Assembly (NCBI GenBank): GCA_000720805.1
Contig: JODI01000005.1
Coordinates: forward strand, 62,001 to 126,000
Length of the DNA stretch: 64,000 nucleotides
Source: Streptomyces violaceoruber
Lineage (GTDB): Bacteria; Actinomycetota; Actinomycetes; Streptomycetales; Streptomycetaceae
Reading direction: 5' to 3'
The position numbers and the translations under genes were made by a program. Shown one piece after another: positions 26,890 through 36,100 of the stretch. Every line of letters starts with the position of its first letter. Within the stretch, counting starts at the first letter, position 1. Under the pieces are notes generated by a model, which had not been told where the DNA came from, searched no databases, and was given only the letters and a program-made list of their open reading frames with translations.

Positions 26890-28272
26890 TCAAGGAGGCT
26901 GCTCCACAAGGCCCGGCAGGAGGCTCTTGACAAGGCCCGGAAGGTTCAGGAGTCCCTCGTCTCCTCCCTCCCCCTCTTCTCCTCCTCCATTGGCTCCGTC
27001 GGCTCCGTCGGCTCCGATCGACGCCAGTGCCGTCGCGGGGTCCTGGGTGGCACCTCCCGCCGGCACCCAACGCCCGCGTTCCCTCTGGTACGGCCACCAG
27101 CGGCCGTCCTGCCCCAGGCGCAGTTGGCCCGGTGTGCCGACAGCGGTCCAGCGGTTGCCCGTGGCCCGTAGCGTCGGCCGTTCGTCGTCGTCCCAGGCCG
27201 AGTCCAGGGCGGCACGCGCGCGTGCGAGTGTTTCCCCTTCCACGGCCCACTCCTCCTCGTACACGGACACCGCGGCCGCACCTCCGTAACGCCAGGCCCG
27301 CACGGCCGCGTCCAGTTGTTCGGCGGTGCGTCCGGACCCGACGGCGAGCCGGTCCGCGACGGACGGCGCGGGGGCGCCCGCGGCCAGGCGGACGGCGTCC
27401 TGGGCCACCGTCAACTCCGCTTCCGCCCCGCCGGGTTCCGGCCCCTCGCTGAGCGCGTCGACGAGCAGACGGTGCGCCTCCACCGCGGTCCGGGCGGCCA
27501 GGAACTCCAGAGCTGCCGGATCGACTCCGGGCGCGGGCGGAGCCTCCGTGTTCAGGGACGGCGGTAGGCCGGGCCCTGCGGGGAGTTCGGGCAGGCCGGG
27601 CAGCGGCGGCAGGATGTCCCCGGCCGCGTACGCCTCTGCGGCATCCGTCGTCGCCGGCTCAGCGGTCTCCCCTTCCGGCTCCCGGCTGGGCCCGGCGCTG
27701 TGCTCCTGGAGGGCGTCCAGCAGGGAGCGTTCGGCGCGTCCCCGCATCAGGATCAGCAGGAAGGGATCCTGGTCCAGCAGGCGGGCCACCTGGAGGCACA
27801 GAGCCGTCGTGTGCCCACAGTGGTCCCAGGCGCCGCAGTCGCACTCGGGTTCCAGGTCTCCCATGCCCGGCAGCAGCTCGACCCCGGCCGCTGCCGCGTC
27901 CTCGACCAGGTGCGACGGCATCTCCCGGTCCAGCAGTGCCGCGACATGGCCCGCCCGCTCGACTGTCATGTCGACAAACCGATTCCACTGCTCGCCGGAC
28001 AACTCCCCGAGCAGGACGTCGGCCCGGTGCGCCGTACCGTCACGGTCCTTCACGACGGCCGTGACGCGTCCCGGGCGTACCGACACCGCGCCCACCGCTC
28101 CCGCGCGCGCGAGCCTGCGGCCCGCCTTCACCTGTTCCGAGTCCAGAGCGGTGTCCTCCAGGGCCTTCAGCCAGGCCCGCCCCCACCACGTCTGCGCGAA
28201 GCCCCGCCCGTCCGCGGGCGGCAGCGCAGCGAACGTGCGCTCCATGTCGTCGTACTCGGTGGCCCCGCTCAT
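26890..28272 (-). CDS. SWIM zinc-finger protein
   Basis: This 460-residue protein begins MSGATEYDDMERTFAALPPA and has WWGRAWLKALEDTALDSEQV near residue 30, the usual opening of bacterial SWIM proteins. The SWIM finger ECDCGAWDHCGHTTALCLQV (CxC-x5-CxH) lies near residue 145. The C-terminal 250 residues are acidic and Ala/Gly-rich, with the pattern ALDSAWDDDERPTLRATGNR and WTAVGTPGQLRLGQDGRWWP near the end. Its ATG overlaps the SNF2 helicase stop by ATGA, so the two are translationally coupled. The pair probably acts together on DNA, for example in repair or chromatin-like remodelling; this is inferred from position and family. Confidence 0.9.
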   Translation of the reverse strand: MSGATEYDDMERTFAALPPADGRGFAQTWWGRAWLKALEDTALDSEQVKAGRRLARAGAVGAVSVRPGRVTAVVKDRDGTAHRADVLLGELSGEQWNRFVDMTVERAGHVAALLDREMPSHLVEDAAAAGVELLPGMGDLEPECDCGAWDHCGHTTALCLQVARLLDQDPFLLILMRGRAERSLLDALQEHSAGPSREPEGETAEPATTDAAEAYAAGDILPPLPGLPELPAGPGLPPSLNTEAPPAPGVDPAALEFLAARTAVEAHRLLVDALSEGPEPGGAEAELTVAQDAVRLAAGAPAPSVADRLAVGSGRTAEQLDAAVRAWRYGGAAAVSVYEEEWAVEGETLARARAALDSAWDDDERPTLRATGNRWTAVGTPGQLRLGQDGRWWPYQRERGRWVPAGGATQDPATALASIGADGADGANGGGEEGEGGDEGLLNLPGLVKSLLPGLVEQPP

Positions 28273-31154
28273 CGTCCACCCTCTCGCAGCTCGACCAGGT
28301 CGGACAGTTCCGTGTCCGTCAGTTCCGTGAGTGCCGTCTCTCCGGCCCCCAGCACGGCGTCGGCCAGCTCTCTCTTGCGGGTCAGCATGTCGGCGATGCG
28401 GTCCTCGATGGTTCCCTCCGTGATCAGTCGGTGCACCTGTACGGGGCGGGTCTGGCCGATGCGGTACGCCCGGTCGGTCGCCTGCGCCTCGACAGCGGGG
28501 TTCCACCAGCGGTCGTAGTGCACCACGTGCTCCGCCCGGGTGAGGTTCAGACCCGTACCCGCGGCCTTCAACGACAGCAGGAACACGGGAACCTCCCCCT
28601 CCTGGAAGCGCCGCACCATCGCCTCGCGCGCGGGGACGGGGGTTCCGCCGTGCAGGAACTGCGAGGCCACTCCACGGTCCGACAGGTGCCGTTCGATGAG
28701 CCGCGCCATCCGCACGTACTGCGTGAAGACCAGAACGCACGCCCCCTCGGCGAGAATGGTGTCCAGGAGTTCGTCCAGGAGCTCCAGCTTTCCGGAGCGC
28801 CCGGCGATCCTCGGCCGGTCCTCCTTCAGGTACTGGGCCGGGTGGTTGCAGATCTGCTTCAAGCCCGTCAGCAGCTTCACGATCATCCCGCGGCGCGCCA
28901 TCCTGTCCGCGCCGGAGATCTCCGCGAGCGTCTCACGCACCACGGCCTCGTAGAGCCCGGCCTGTTCCCTGGTGAGCGGCACGGCACGGTCGGTCTCGGT
29001 CTTCGGAGGCAGTTCCGGGGCGATCCCCGGATCCGCCTTGCGGCGACGCAGCAGGAAGGGCCGCACCAGGCGGGTCAGCCGCTCGGCGGCCTGAGGGTCC
29101 CGACCGCCCTCGACGGCTTGCGCGTACCGTGTGCGGAAGGTGCCGAGGCGGCCGAGCAGGCCCGGCGTCGTCCAGTCGAGGATCGCCCACAGTTCCGAGA
29201 GGTTGTTCTCGACCGGGGTGCCGGTGAGCGCCACGCGTGCGCGTGCCCCGATGGACCGCAGTCGGCGGGCGGACTCCGAGTATGGGTTCTTCACATGCTG
29301 GGCCTCGTCCGCCACCACCATGCCCCACGGAACCTCGGCGAGCCGCTCCGCGTCCAGCCGCATCGTGCCGTACGTGGTGAGCACGAACTCCCCGTCGGCA
29401 GGGGCTTCCAGGCTGCGGCGCGCCCCGTGGAAGCGGCGTACGGGCGTGCCCGGCGCGAACCTTTCGATCTCCCGCTGCCAGTTGCCCATCAGGGAGGTCG
29501 GACACACCACGAGCGTGGGGCCGGTGGACGTCGGTTCCGTCTGCCGGTGCAGATGCAGCGCGATCAGGGTGATCGTCTTGCCGAGTCCCATGTCGTCGGC
29601 CAGACAGCAGCCCAGGCCCAGCGACGTCATCCGGACCAGCCAGCTCAGCCCGCGGAGCTGGTAGTCCCGCAGGGTGGCGTCGAGCGCGGCGGGCCGGCCG
29701 ACCGGTTCCTGCGCCTCGGGGTCCGCGAGGCGCTCCCGCAGGGCCGCCAGCCAGCCCGTGGCGTGTACGGCGACGGAGTTCCCGTCGACCTCCGCCGAGC
29801 CCGTCAGCGCGGCGCTGAGCGCGTCCACGGGCGTCACCTTGCGGTCCTGCTGGGCGCGGGCCCGGCGCATTTCCACGGGATCGACGAGGACCCACTGGTC
29901 GCGCAGCCGAACCACGGGTCGGTCGGCCTCGGCGAGACGGTCCAGTTCCTCGCGCGTGAGCTGCTGATCGCCGAGGGAGAACCGCCAGTTGAAGGTGAGC
30001 AGGGCGTCGGCGGACAGGAACGACGGGGTGTCCGACGAGACCTTGGCCGGTCCCTCCGCGTCGCCCGGCGGACCCACCACCGCGCGTGCGGTCAGCTGGT
30101 GGGCCAGTTCCTTCGGCCAGTGCACCTCCACTCCGGCACCGGCGAGTGCGCGCGTGCCCTCGCCGAGGAGTTCGGTGACCTCCTCGGCGGCGAGTTCCAC
30201 GGCATCGGGGACGGCTGCCGAGAGCAGTGGCATGAGCGGCGGCCAGGCCCGTGCCGCCCGGCGGAGCGCGAGCAGGGCGTCCAACCGCGCACGGGGGCCG
30301 AAGCCCGCGAGTGCCGCGCTCGAGCCCTCGCCCACCGCGCCGGAGCTCTTCCACACCTCCGTGGCATCCGCGACGAGCGCCGGGTCGCCGACGCTGTGCA
30401 CCTGCAGCACGGCCCGGAACGCCGGCGCGGCTTCGTTCTGCGCCTCGGCGGCAAGACCCGGCACCTCGACCCGCAGGGAGAGCCGCACGCCCGCGTCGTG
30501 GCCCGCGGCGACATCTCCGGCCCACGCCCGCTGCTCGGGCAGGAACTGCGGCTCCTGTGCCGCATACGCGGGGCCGCCGGCCGCCAGCGGCGCGGCGGGT
30601 GTGCGGGGCAGGGTGTCGGCGACGGCGTCCAGGAAGGCGCGCAACAGCTGTTCGGGATCGGGCAGCCGCAGCGATCCGGGTCCGTCCACCGGCACGGCGT
30701 GGGCCTCGGGCGGCATGGCGGCGGCCAGCCGACGGACGCGCTCCACGTCCTCCGTCCCCAGTGGACCCACGCGCCAGGCGTCGTGGTCGCCCGTGGACAG
30801 GCCGGGCAACATCAGTCCGCGAGCGAGGAAGTGCAGGGCGAACACACTCGCCGTGCCCCAGAAGGCGGTCGCGCGGTCGGCATGCGGCAGGGCACGCACG
30901 CGCGTGAGGACCGGCAGCGCGGACCGCACGGGCAGCAGGACGGCCGGCACGCTCACCCGCTCGACCCCCGCGCCGCCGGACAGCACCACGATCAGGTCCT
31001 CGACCGACCCCGACGCGACGAACGGCGGGGCGACGCCATCCGGGCGCCAGAAGGCGACGGTGCCGGAACGTGCCGGGTCGCCGGGCACGAAAAGGGCGCA
31101 GCAGGCGGCCAGTTCGGAGAGATCGGACGGTAATGCCGAGGGAGAACTCCGCAC
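28269..31154 (-). CDS. SNF2-family DEAD/DEAH-box helicase
   Basis: This protein of about 961 residues has an N-terminal SNF2-associated region (1 to ~480) and a SNF2 ATPase core. Motif I is ADDMGLGKTITLIALHLH, II is VVADEAQHVKNP, and III is ALTGTPVENNLSELWAILDW. The C-terminal helicase lobe has VFTQYVRMARLIERHL, FLLSLKAAGTGLNLTRAEHV and HYDRWWNPAVEAQATDRAYR before IGQTRPVQV. The GTG at 31154 was chosen because AGGAG lies ten bases ahead of it. The open frame continues to a TTG at 31172, but that would place the ribosome site inside the gene. The SWIM gene overlaps its stop. AT-rich sequence just upstream (31160-31195) probably holds the promoter. Confidence 0.92.
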   Translation of the reverse strand: MRSSPSALPSDLSELAACCALFVPGDPARSGTVAFWRPDGVAPPFVASGSVEDLIVVLSGGAGVERVSVPAVLLPVRSALPVLTRVRALPHADRATAFWGTASVFALHFLARGLMLPGLSTGDHDAWRVGPLGTEDVERVRRLAAAMPPEAHAVPVDGPGSLRLPDPEQLLRAFLDAVADTLPRTPAAPLAAGGPAYAAQEPQFLPEQRAWAGDVAAGHDAGVRLSLRVEVPGLAAEAQNEAAPAFRAVLQVHSVGDPALVADATEVWKSSGAVGEGSSAALAGFGPRARLDALLALRRAARAWPPLMPLLSAAVPDAVELAAEEVTELLGEGTRALAGAGVEVHWPKELAHQLTARAVVGPPGDAEGPAKVSSDTPSFLSADALLTFNWRFSLGDQQLTREELDRLAEADRPVVRLRDQWVLVDPVEMRRARAQQDRKVTPVDALSAALTGSAEVDGNSVAVHATGWLAALRERLADPEAQEPVGRPAALDATLRDYQLRGLSWLVRMTSLGLGCCLADDMGLGKTITLIALHLHRQTEPTSTGPTLVVCPTSLMGNWQREIERFAPGTPVRRFHGARRSLEAPADGEFVLTTYGTMRLDAERLAEVPWGMVVADEAQHVKNPYSESARRLRSIGARARVALTGTPVENNLSELWAILDWTTPGLLGRLGTFRTRYAQAVEGGRDPQAAERLTRLVRPFLLRRRKADPGIAPELPPKTETDRAVPLTREQAGLYEAVVRETLAEISGADRMARRGMIVKLLTGLKQICNHPAQYLKEDRPRIAGRSGKLELLDELLDTILAEGACVLVFTQYVRMARLIERHLSDRGVASQFLHGGTPVPAREAMVRRFQEGEVPVFLLSLKAAGTGLNLTRAEHVVHYDRWWNPAVEAQATDRAYRIGQTRPVQVHRLITEGTIEDRIADMLTRKRELADAVLGAGETALTELTDTELSDLVELREGGR

Positions 31155-31399
31155 AGCCGCTGTACTCCTCAAATTTGACTACTAAACTCGGAATCGCCGA
31201 GGATACAGCACCTCGACGGCCCATCCGGCATGACTAGGGTATGGCCCGCGTCACTTCCTTGCGGGGTGTTGTCAACCCCCCATCCGCGCGGTGCTGCCCC
31301 CCGTACCCACACGGGGGGTGCCCTCATGGCCGCGGCATGTCGTCGAACCGTACGTTTCCTCAGGTCAGCGCGTTTCCTCAGGAGAGCGGGAGTTCCGAC

Positions 31400-32467
31400 A
31401 TGTCCCAGACCACGCCGACCGTCGCAGTCCGCCCACGGGACACGTCCGGCCCGCCGCCCGGCGGGAGCGAGTTCGCGCCGCTCTTGCGCGTGGTCAAGAG
31501 CCAGGACCTGCTGGAACGCCGGTACGGCTGGTACGCGCGCGTCATCGCCCTCAACGCGCTCGCCCTGACCGGCGTCGCCGCGGGTGTCGTCCTGCTCGGC
31601 GACACCTGGTGGACGCTGCTCCTCGCGCCCGTACTCGCCGTGCTCTGCGCGCGCACGGCCTTCATAGGCCACGACGCCGGCCACGCCCAGATCACCGGCA
31701 GCAAGGCGGCCGGCCGCCTCCTCGGCCTGATCCACGGCAACCTGCTCCTCGGGATGAGCTATTCCTGGTGGAACCACAAGCACAACCGGCACCACGCCAA
31801 CCCCAACCACATCGACAAGGACCCCGATGTCGCCGCGGACGTCCTCGTCTTCACCGGCGAGCAGGCGAAGGAGCGGACCGGCTTCCGGCGCTGGCTCACC
31901 CGGCACCAGGCCTGGCTGTTCTTCCCGCTCACCCTCCTCGAGGGAGTGGCCCTGAAGGTCCAGGGCTTCAAGGACCTGCGTCGGCAGTCGCCCGAGGAGC
32001 GGTCCGTGGAGGCCCTGCTCCTGGTGACCCATGTCGCGGGCTATGCGGCGTTGCTGCTGACGTCCATGACGCCCGGCAAGGCTCTGGCGTTCGCCGCCCT
32101 TCACCAGGCCCTCTTCGGCCTGCATCTGGGGCTGTCCTTCGCGCCCAACCACAAGGGCATGGAGATGCCGGACGTGAGCGGCCGGCCGTGGGGCCACCTG
32201 CGCCGCCAGGTGCTCACCTCGAGGAACATCCGCGGCGGTCTCCTGACCGACTGGTTTCTCGGCGGCCTCAACTACCAGATCGAGCATCACCTCTTCCCCA
32301 ACATGCCCCGCCCGCATCTGCGGCTCGTCCAGCCCCTTGTGCGCGCCCACTGCAGGGAATTGGGTATCCCCTACGCGGAGACCGGGCTCGTCGACTCCTA
32401 TCGACAGGCCCTGCGCCACATGCACGAGGTGGGAGAGCCCCTGCGCGCTGAACAGGGGCACATCTAG
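31400..32467 (+). CDS. Membrane fatty acid desaturase
   Basis: This 355-residue integral membrane di-iron desaturase has three His boxes: GHDAGHAQ near residue 95, WWNHKHNRHHANPNH near 130, and NYQIEHHLFPNMPRPHLRLV near 300. Four to six hydrophobic segments lie between them (LALTGVAAGVVLLGDTWWTL and LLLVTHVAGYAALLLTSM, for example). The QIEHH last box is the form seen in front-end/linoleoyl-type desaturases; in actinomycetes this group acts on acyl-lipid or acyl-CoA chains. GGGAG seven bases before the ATG at 31400 fixes the start; in-frame ATGs at 31241 and 31337 would add an unlike lead. Confidence 0.92.
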   Translation: MSQTTPTVAVRPRDTSGPPPGGSEFAPLLRVVKSQDLLERRYGWYARVIALNALALTGVAAGVVLLGDTWWTLLLAPVLAVLCARTAFIGHDAGHAQITGSKAAGRLLGLIHGNLLLGMSYSWWNHKHNRHHANPNHIDKDPDVAADVLVFTGEQAKERTGFRRWLTRHQAWLFFPLTLLEGVALKVQGFKDLRRQSPEERSVEALLLVTHVAGYAALLLTSMTPGKALAFAALHQALFGLHLGLSFAPNHKGMEMPDVSGRPWGHLRRQVLTSRNIRGGLLTDWFLGGLNYQIEHHLFPNMPRPHLRLVQPLVRAHCRELGIPYAETGLVDSYRQALRHMHEVGEPLRAEQGHI

Positions 32468-32571
32468 GGGATGTCTCAGGGGCGTCTCAGGGTCGCTTTC
32501 CGGAACCGTGGGAGACGCGAACCCGTTCTTCTGGACAGAGAGCGGCAGTGGCCGCGAAGGAGGCGACGCAC

Positions 32572-32754
32572 ATGTCGAAGAAGGCGAAGATCGCCGCAGG
32601 GGGTGTGGCGGTCGGTCTCATCCTGCTGATCTGGCTGCCCTGGTGGGCCGCGCTCCTGATAGTCCTGGGAGTCCCGGCCGCCGCGTATCTCACGTTGGAC
32701 CCGGCCCAGCGGCGCAGGCTGCGCCGTGTGACCCGCAAGGAGCTCGGCCGCTGA
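32572..32754 (+). CDS. Small membrane protein, 60 residues
   Basis: The ATG at 32572 follows a strong GAAGGAGG. The protein opens with a basic lead (MSKKAKIAAGG), has a membrane hairpin or two short helices (VGLILLIWLPWWAALLIVLG and PAAAYLTL), and ends in a basic tail (QRRRLRRVTRKELGR). Lead and tail are both positively charged, which suits both ends in the cytoplasm. The family is not recognised. It follows the desaturase by 104 bases on the same strand and might affect the same membrane. Confidence 0.75.
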   Translation: MSKKAKIAAGGVAVGLILLIWLPWWAALLIVLGVPAAAYLTLDPAQRRRLRRVTRKELGR

Positions 32755-32760
32755 CACCCT

Positions 32761-32804
32761 GCCGACCAGACCCGGGCCGACCAGACCCGGGCCGAACAGA
32801 CCCG
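32761..32804. repeat. Three tandem copies of a 15-bp unit
   Basis: GCCGACCAGACCCGG occurs twice exactly, followed by a third copy with one change and a missing last base (GCCGAACAGACCCG). The array lies just after the stop of the small membrane protein and looks like a slippage duplication. It has no coding role that I can see. Confidence 0.85.
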
Positions 32805-32971
32805 CACAGGCCAACCATGTCGTCGAGGCCGACCACCGACGCGCCCCAGCCGACCCCCTAACCGCTCGCGGGCCTGCGCAGAGCATGGCTCGCGAGCGGG
32901 CGCACGCCGACCGGGGCCGGCCTTGTGGCTGTCGTACGACCCTTCGGGACGTGTGCGCCGCCCCTACAGCC

Positions 32972-33865
32972 TCAGAGCGGACGTACGGCGATCTTGTCCA
33001 GAGCCTCCAGGAGCCCCGGAAGTTCCGGCCCCCGGCCCACCGGCAGGACCTCGCCGGGCTCGTCGTCGAGCAGCACGAACGCGATGTCGTCGGTCCTGGC
33101 CACCAGCGACCAGCCGGGGCCGTCGGCCCGCAGGGTCCGGGCGTCCCCCGGGGCGAACGACGACCGGACGCGGCCGAGCGGCGGTGGCGCGTCCACATAC
33201 GCGCGAGCCTCCGCGAGAACGCGCCGGATGCCGTTGTGGCTGCCCAAAGTCACGCCGTGCGCCGTCGAACCCCGTCCGTCGTCGCTGTCCCCGGCAAAGG
33301 TGCCCTCCTCGGGGGCGCCGGAGGGCGCGGCGTTCTCAAGGCCACCGCCGGCGGCGCCCGCGGACTTCACGTCGTCGAGCTGAGCCCGCCAGGTCGCCCA
33401 CTGGAGCGCGATCTCGTCGGCCCCCAGCCGCCGCTGGGCCGGCCCCCAGACGGAGGTGTCCGGCGGTGCCAGCGGGGCACGGTCCGCGACCGCGGGGTCC
33501 GGGTCGTGCGGCTCCGGTACGCCCGGAGCCGACACGGCGACCGCCAGGGGCCAGCCGGGCAGCGCGGCGACCACCGTGCGCTCGTCGGGCGACAGGTCGT
33601 GCTGCATGCCGCAGTCCCAGGACGCGATGGCTACGGCGACCAGCGACACGTCGTCGACGACGACCGTCCATCTGGCGCCTTCGCCGTCCTGACCGAGCAC
33701 CAGTCCGTACCCGTCGGCCAGCGGCGCGAGGCCGAGCGCCGCGCAGGCATCCGGATAGTCGTCGCCCAGCACGCTCGGGAACTTCGCCGGCGTCAGCAGC
33801 ACCGCCGTCAGCACATAGAGCGCGTCCTCCGCGACGGCGACGGCATCCTCATCCGTCCCGACCAT
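32972..33865 (-). CDS. Hypothetical acidic protein
   Basis: This 297-residue cytoplasmic protein has no signal or membrane segment. It opens MVGTDEDAVAVAEDALYVLT, contains LGLAPLADGYGLVLGQDGEG and RWTVVVDDVSLVAVAIASWD near residue 60, and ends GPELPGLLEALDKIAVRPL. Repeated beta-strand-like stretches (WTVVVDDVSLVAVA and WSLVARTDDIAFVLLDDEPG) are separated by an Ala/Gly/Asp-rich linker at 150-200. The family is not recognised. The ATG at 33865 has GGGGAGG well placed upstream and was preferred to one at 33901. The third-base GC bias is strong, so the frame is real. Confidence 0.7.
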   Translation of the reverse strand: MVGTDEDAVAVAEDALYVLTAVLLTPAKFPSVLGDDYPDACAALGLAPLADGYGLVLGQDGEGARWTVVVDDVSLVAVAIASWDCGMQHDLSPDERTVVAALPGWPLAVAVSAPGVPEPHDPDPAVADRAPLAPPDTSVWGPAQRRLGADEIALQWATWRAQLDDVKSAGAAGGGLENAAPSGAPEEGTFAGDSDDGRGSTAHGVTLGSHNGIRRVLAEARAYVDAPPPLGRVRSSFAPGDARTLRADGPGWSLVARTDDIAFVLLDDEPGEVLPVGRGPELPGLLEALDKIAVRPL

Positions 33866-34021
33866 CCCAGCCTCCCCATCGGTTCGTCCAACCGCGCGCA
33901 CCCTAGTGCGCCCGGAAGGCGCTTGTCACGACTCCCCTCCTGCGCGCAGCCGCTCCCCGGCCCACCCGGAGCTGCAGTTTTCCGGCCGGACGGGGCGAAT
34001 CGACCACGCGTCACCGGAACC

Positions 34022-34318
34022 TCAGGCCGCCGGAAGCCCCAGAAGCGCCCGCGCCACGGTCCGAGGCGACTCGTCCCGCTCCCGCGCCAGCGCGATCACG
34101 GCCCGGCACGCCAACTCGTTCACCCCGAACGACAACGCCTCCGGGGACACCCAGCCCGCGGCCTCGTCGATCTGTTCCTGGTCGTCCTCCGCGCAGGCCG
34201 ACACATAGGCGGCCGCTGCCTCGAACAGGTTGTGTGAGCGAGCCTGGCGGTCGGCCTTCTCCTCGGCGCGCACGCCGCTGAGGAACCTTGCACCGGACTT
34301 GCGGACCCTGCCGAACAT
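34022..34318 (-). CDS. Small hypothetical helical protein
   Basis: This 98-residue protein begins MFGRVRKSGARFLSGVRAEE. It is mostly amphipathic helix, with DRQARSHNLFEAAAAYVSAC, ALSFGVNELACRAVIALARE and RTVARALLGLPAA. GGGGAGG upstream of the ATG at 34318 supports this start over one at 34375. The basic N-terminus followed by two helices would fit a small DNA- or protein-binding role, but nothing specific can be claimed. It stands alone between an unknown protein and a methyltransferase, both on the same strand. Confidence 0.6.
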   Translation of the reverse strand: MFGRVRKSGARFLSGVRAEEKADRQARSHNLFEAAAAYVSACAEDDQEQIDEAAGWVSPEALSFGVNELACRAVIALARERDESPRTVARALLGLPAA

Positions 34319-34498
34319 GCTGACCGCCTCCCCTGGGTGGTTGCCCTGGCCGAACGTGCATCTCCTGCTACTCACCGTAGAGTTGGAGCTTTGGTGGCAG
34401 AAGGGGGCGGGGGCGGTGAAGCTTTTCGCGCGACGCGAAGGGCCACGCGAACGGCTCGGACGTCGCGTCTCCGGGTCCGCCCGGACAGGCCGGGTGCG

Positions 34499-35107
34499 TC
34501 AGCCCTCGCGTACGGCCAGGACCAGGAACCGGTCGTCCTCGTCGACGTACGACGTCATGCGCCACCCCGCACCGGCCAGCAGGGACCGCAGACGGGGTTC
34601 GGCGCGCAGGTCCTCCGGGGTGATCCGCCGGCACTGACGCGCGGCCAGCGCGGCCCTGCCGATGGGGTGGAACAGCGCCAGCGAGCCGCCAGGGCGCACC
34701 ACGCGCCTCAACTCACGCAGGTTCTCGGCAGGATGAGGCAAATGGGAGACGAGGCCCGCACCGAACACGGCGGCGAGTGACTCCGAGCGCAGCGGCAGCG
34801 CGGTCACGTCGGCGAGCAGCAACCGCCCGTCCCGGCCCCGTCCGGCCCGTACGGCGGCCTGAAGCATGGCGGGGGTCAGATCGGCGCCCAGGACCACTCC
34901 CGAGGGCCCCACGGCCGCCCGTAGCGGCTTCAGGGCGCGTCCCGTGCCGCAGCCGGCGTCGAGCACGCGGTCGCCCTCGCGCAGGCCCAGCTCCGCGACC
35001 GCGGCGGCAAAGGCGGGACCGTCGTCGGGGAACCGGCTGTCCCAGTCGGCGGCGCGGGCGGTGAAGAACTCCTGCACACCTGTGTGGTCGTCGTTCATGG
35101 TCCGCAT
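34499..35107 (-). CDS. Class I SAM-dependent methyltransferase
   Basis: This 202-residue Methyltransf_11-type enzyme has VLDAGCGTGRALKPLRAAVG as the SAM-binding loop, GADLTPAMLQAAVRAGRGRD as motif II, LLADVTALPLRSESLAAVFG as motif III, and RELRRVVRPGGSLALFHPIG as motif IV. The substrate cannot be told from sequence. GAGGA precedes the ATG at 35107 closely; an ATG three codons later (35098) is the other possibility. It is divergent from the MHYT gene at 35252. Confidence 0.88.
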   Translation of the reverse strand: MRTMNDDHTGVQEFFTARAADWDSRFPDDGPAFAAAVAELGLREGDRVLDAGCGTGRALKPLRAAVGPSGVVLGADLTPAMLQAAVRAGRGRDGRLLLADVTALPLRSESLAAVFGAGLVSHLPHPAENLRELRRVVRPGGSLALFHPIGRAALAARQCRRITPEDLRAEPRLRSLLAGAGWRMTSYVDEDDRFLVLAVREG

Positions 35108-35251
35108 GATTCCTCACCGACAGGGATGGGCGTTCCTGTGCACGCGTTCGAGCGCCATGCGATCGTTCAGGTGCATCTCTGGGTCATATTCCACCACCTT
35201 TCGAAATGCGCCCCCTTTGTGCGCACCTGCCCGGACTAGCGTCCCGGAGCC

Positions 35252-36022
35252 ATGGGACACCTGGACCACGCCGCCCTGGGGTGGCTGACCCCCGCGCTGT
35301 CATACGTGATGGCTTGCATAGGCGCCGCTCTCGGGCTGCGCTGCACCGTCCGCGCGCTCGGCGCCACCGGCCGGTCGCGACGGAACTGGCTCGTCACCGC
35401 GGCCTCCGCGATCGGCACCGGCATCTGGACCATGCACTTCGTGGCGATGCTCGGCTTCAGCGTCAGCGGCACCGACATCCGCTATGACGTACCGCTCACG
35501 ATCGTGAGCCTGCTGGTCGCCATGGTGGTCGTCTGCGCCGGCGTCTTCGCCGTCGGCTACAGCCACGACCGCACGCGTGCCCTCTTCCTCGGCGGGCTCA
35601 CCACAGGGGCCGGCGTGGCGAGCATGCACTACCTGGGCATGGCGGCGGTACGCCTGCACGGTGACGTCTCCTACGACCCGGTGCTCGTCGGTCTCTCCGT
35701 CCTGATCGCCGTCGTCGCGGCGACGGCGGCTCTCTGGGCGGGACTCAACATCAAGTCGCCCGTCGCGGTCACCATCGCCTCCCTGATCATGGGGGCGGCG
35801 GTGAGCAGCATGCACTACACCGGAATGTTCGCGGTGAGCGTGCGCGTGGTGCCCTCCGGGGCCTCTCTGCCCGGGGCCACGGCGATGCAGTTCATCTTCC
35901 CCCTCGCCGTCGGTCTCGGGTCCTACCTCTTCCTGACCTCGGCCTTCGTCGCGCTGTCGCCGACCACGGGGGAGCGCCGGGCATCCGCCTCGGCCCAGCA
36001 GGTCGAGAGCACGGCCCTCTAA
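35252..36022 (+). CDS. MHYT-domain membrane sensor protein
   Basis: This 256-residue protein has seven predicted membrane segments and the three MHYT motifs: MHFVAM at residue 61, MHYLGM at 125 and MHYTGM at 187. These conserved Met and His residues are thought to bind copper and sense oxygen, CO or NO. No output domain (GGDEF, EAL or kinase) is attached. Its position 78 bases ahead of the conservon sensor kinase on the same strand suggests that it may feed a signal to the CvnA kinase, but this is only inference. CCGGAGCC precedes the ATG. Confidence 0.92.
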   Translation: MGHLDHAALGWLTPALSYVMACIGAALGLRCTVRALGATGRSRRNWLVTAASAIGTGIWTMHFVAMLGFSVSGTDIRYDVPLTIVSLLVAMVVVCAGVFAVGYSHDRTRALFLGGLTTGAGVASMHYLGMAAVRLHGDVSYDPVLVGLSVLIAVVAATAALWAGLNIKSPVAVTIASLIMGAAVSSMHYTGMFAVSVRVVPSGASLPGATAMQFIFPLAVGLGSYLFLTSAFVALSPTTGERRASASAQQVESTAL

Positions 36023-36100
36023 CGGCCACCCAGCGGTATTCCCTCACCCGCCACCGTGCGGACGGCCAGCCCCCCGACCCACTCCCCGAGCGAGGAGGCC

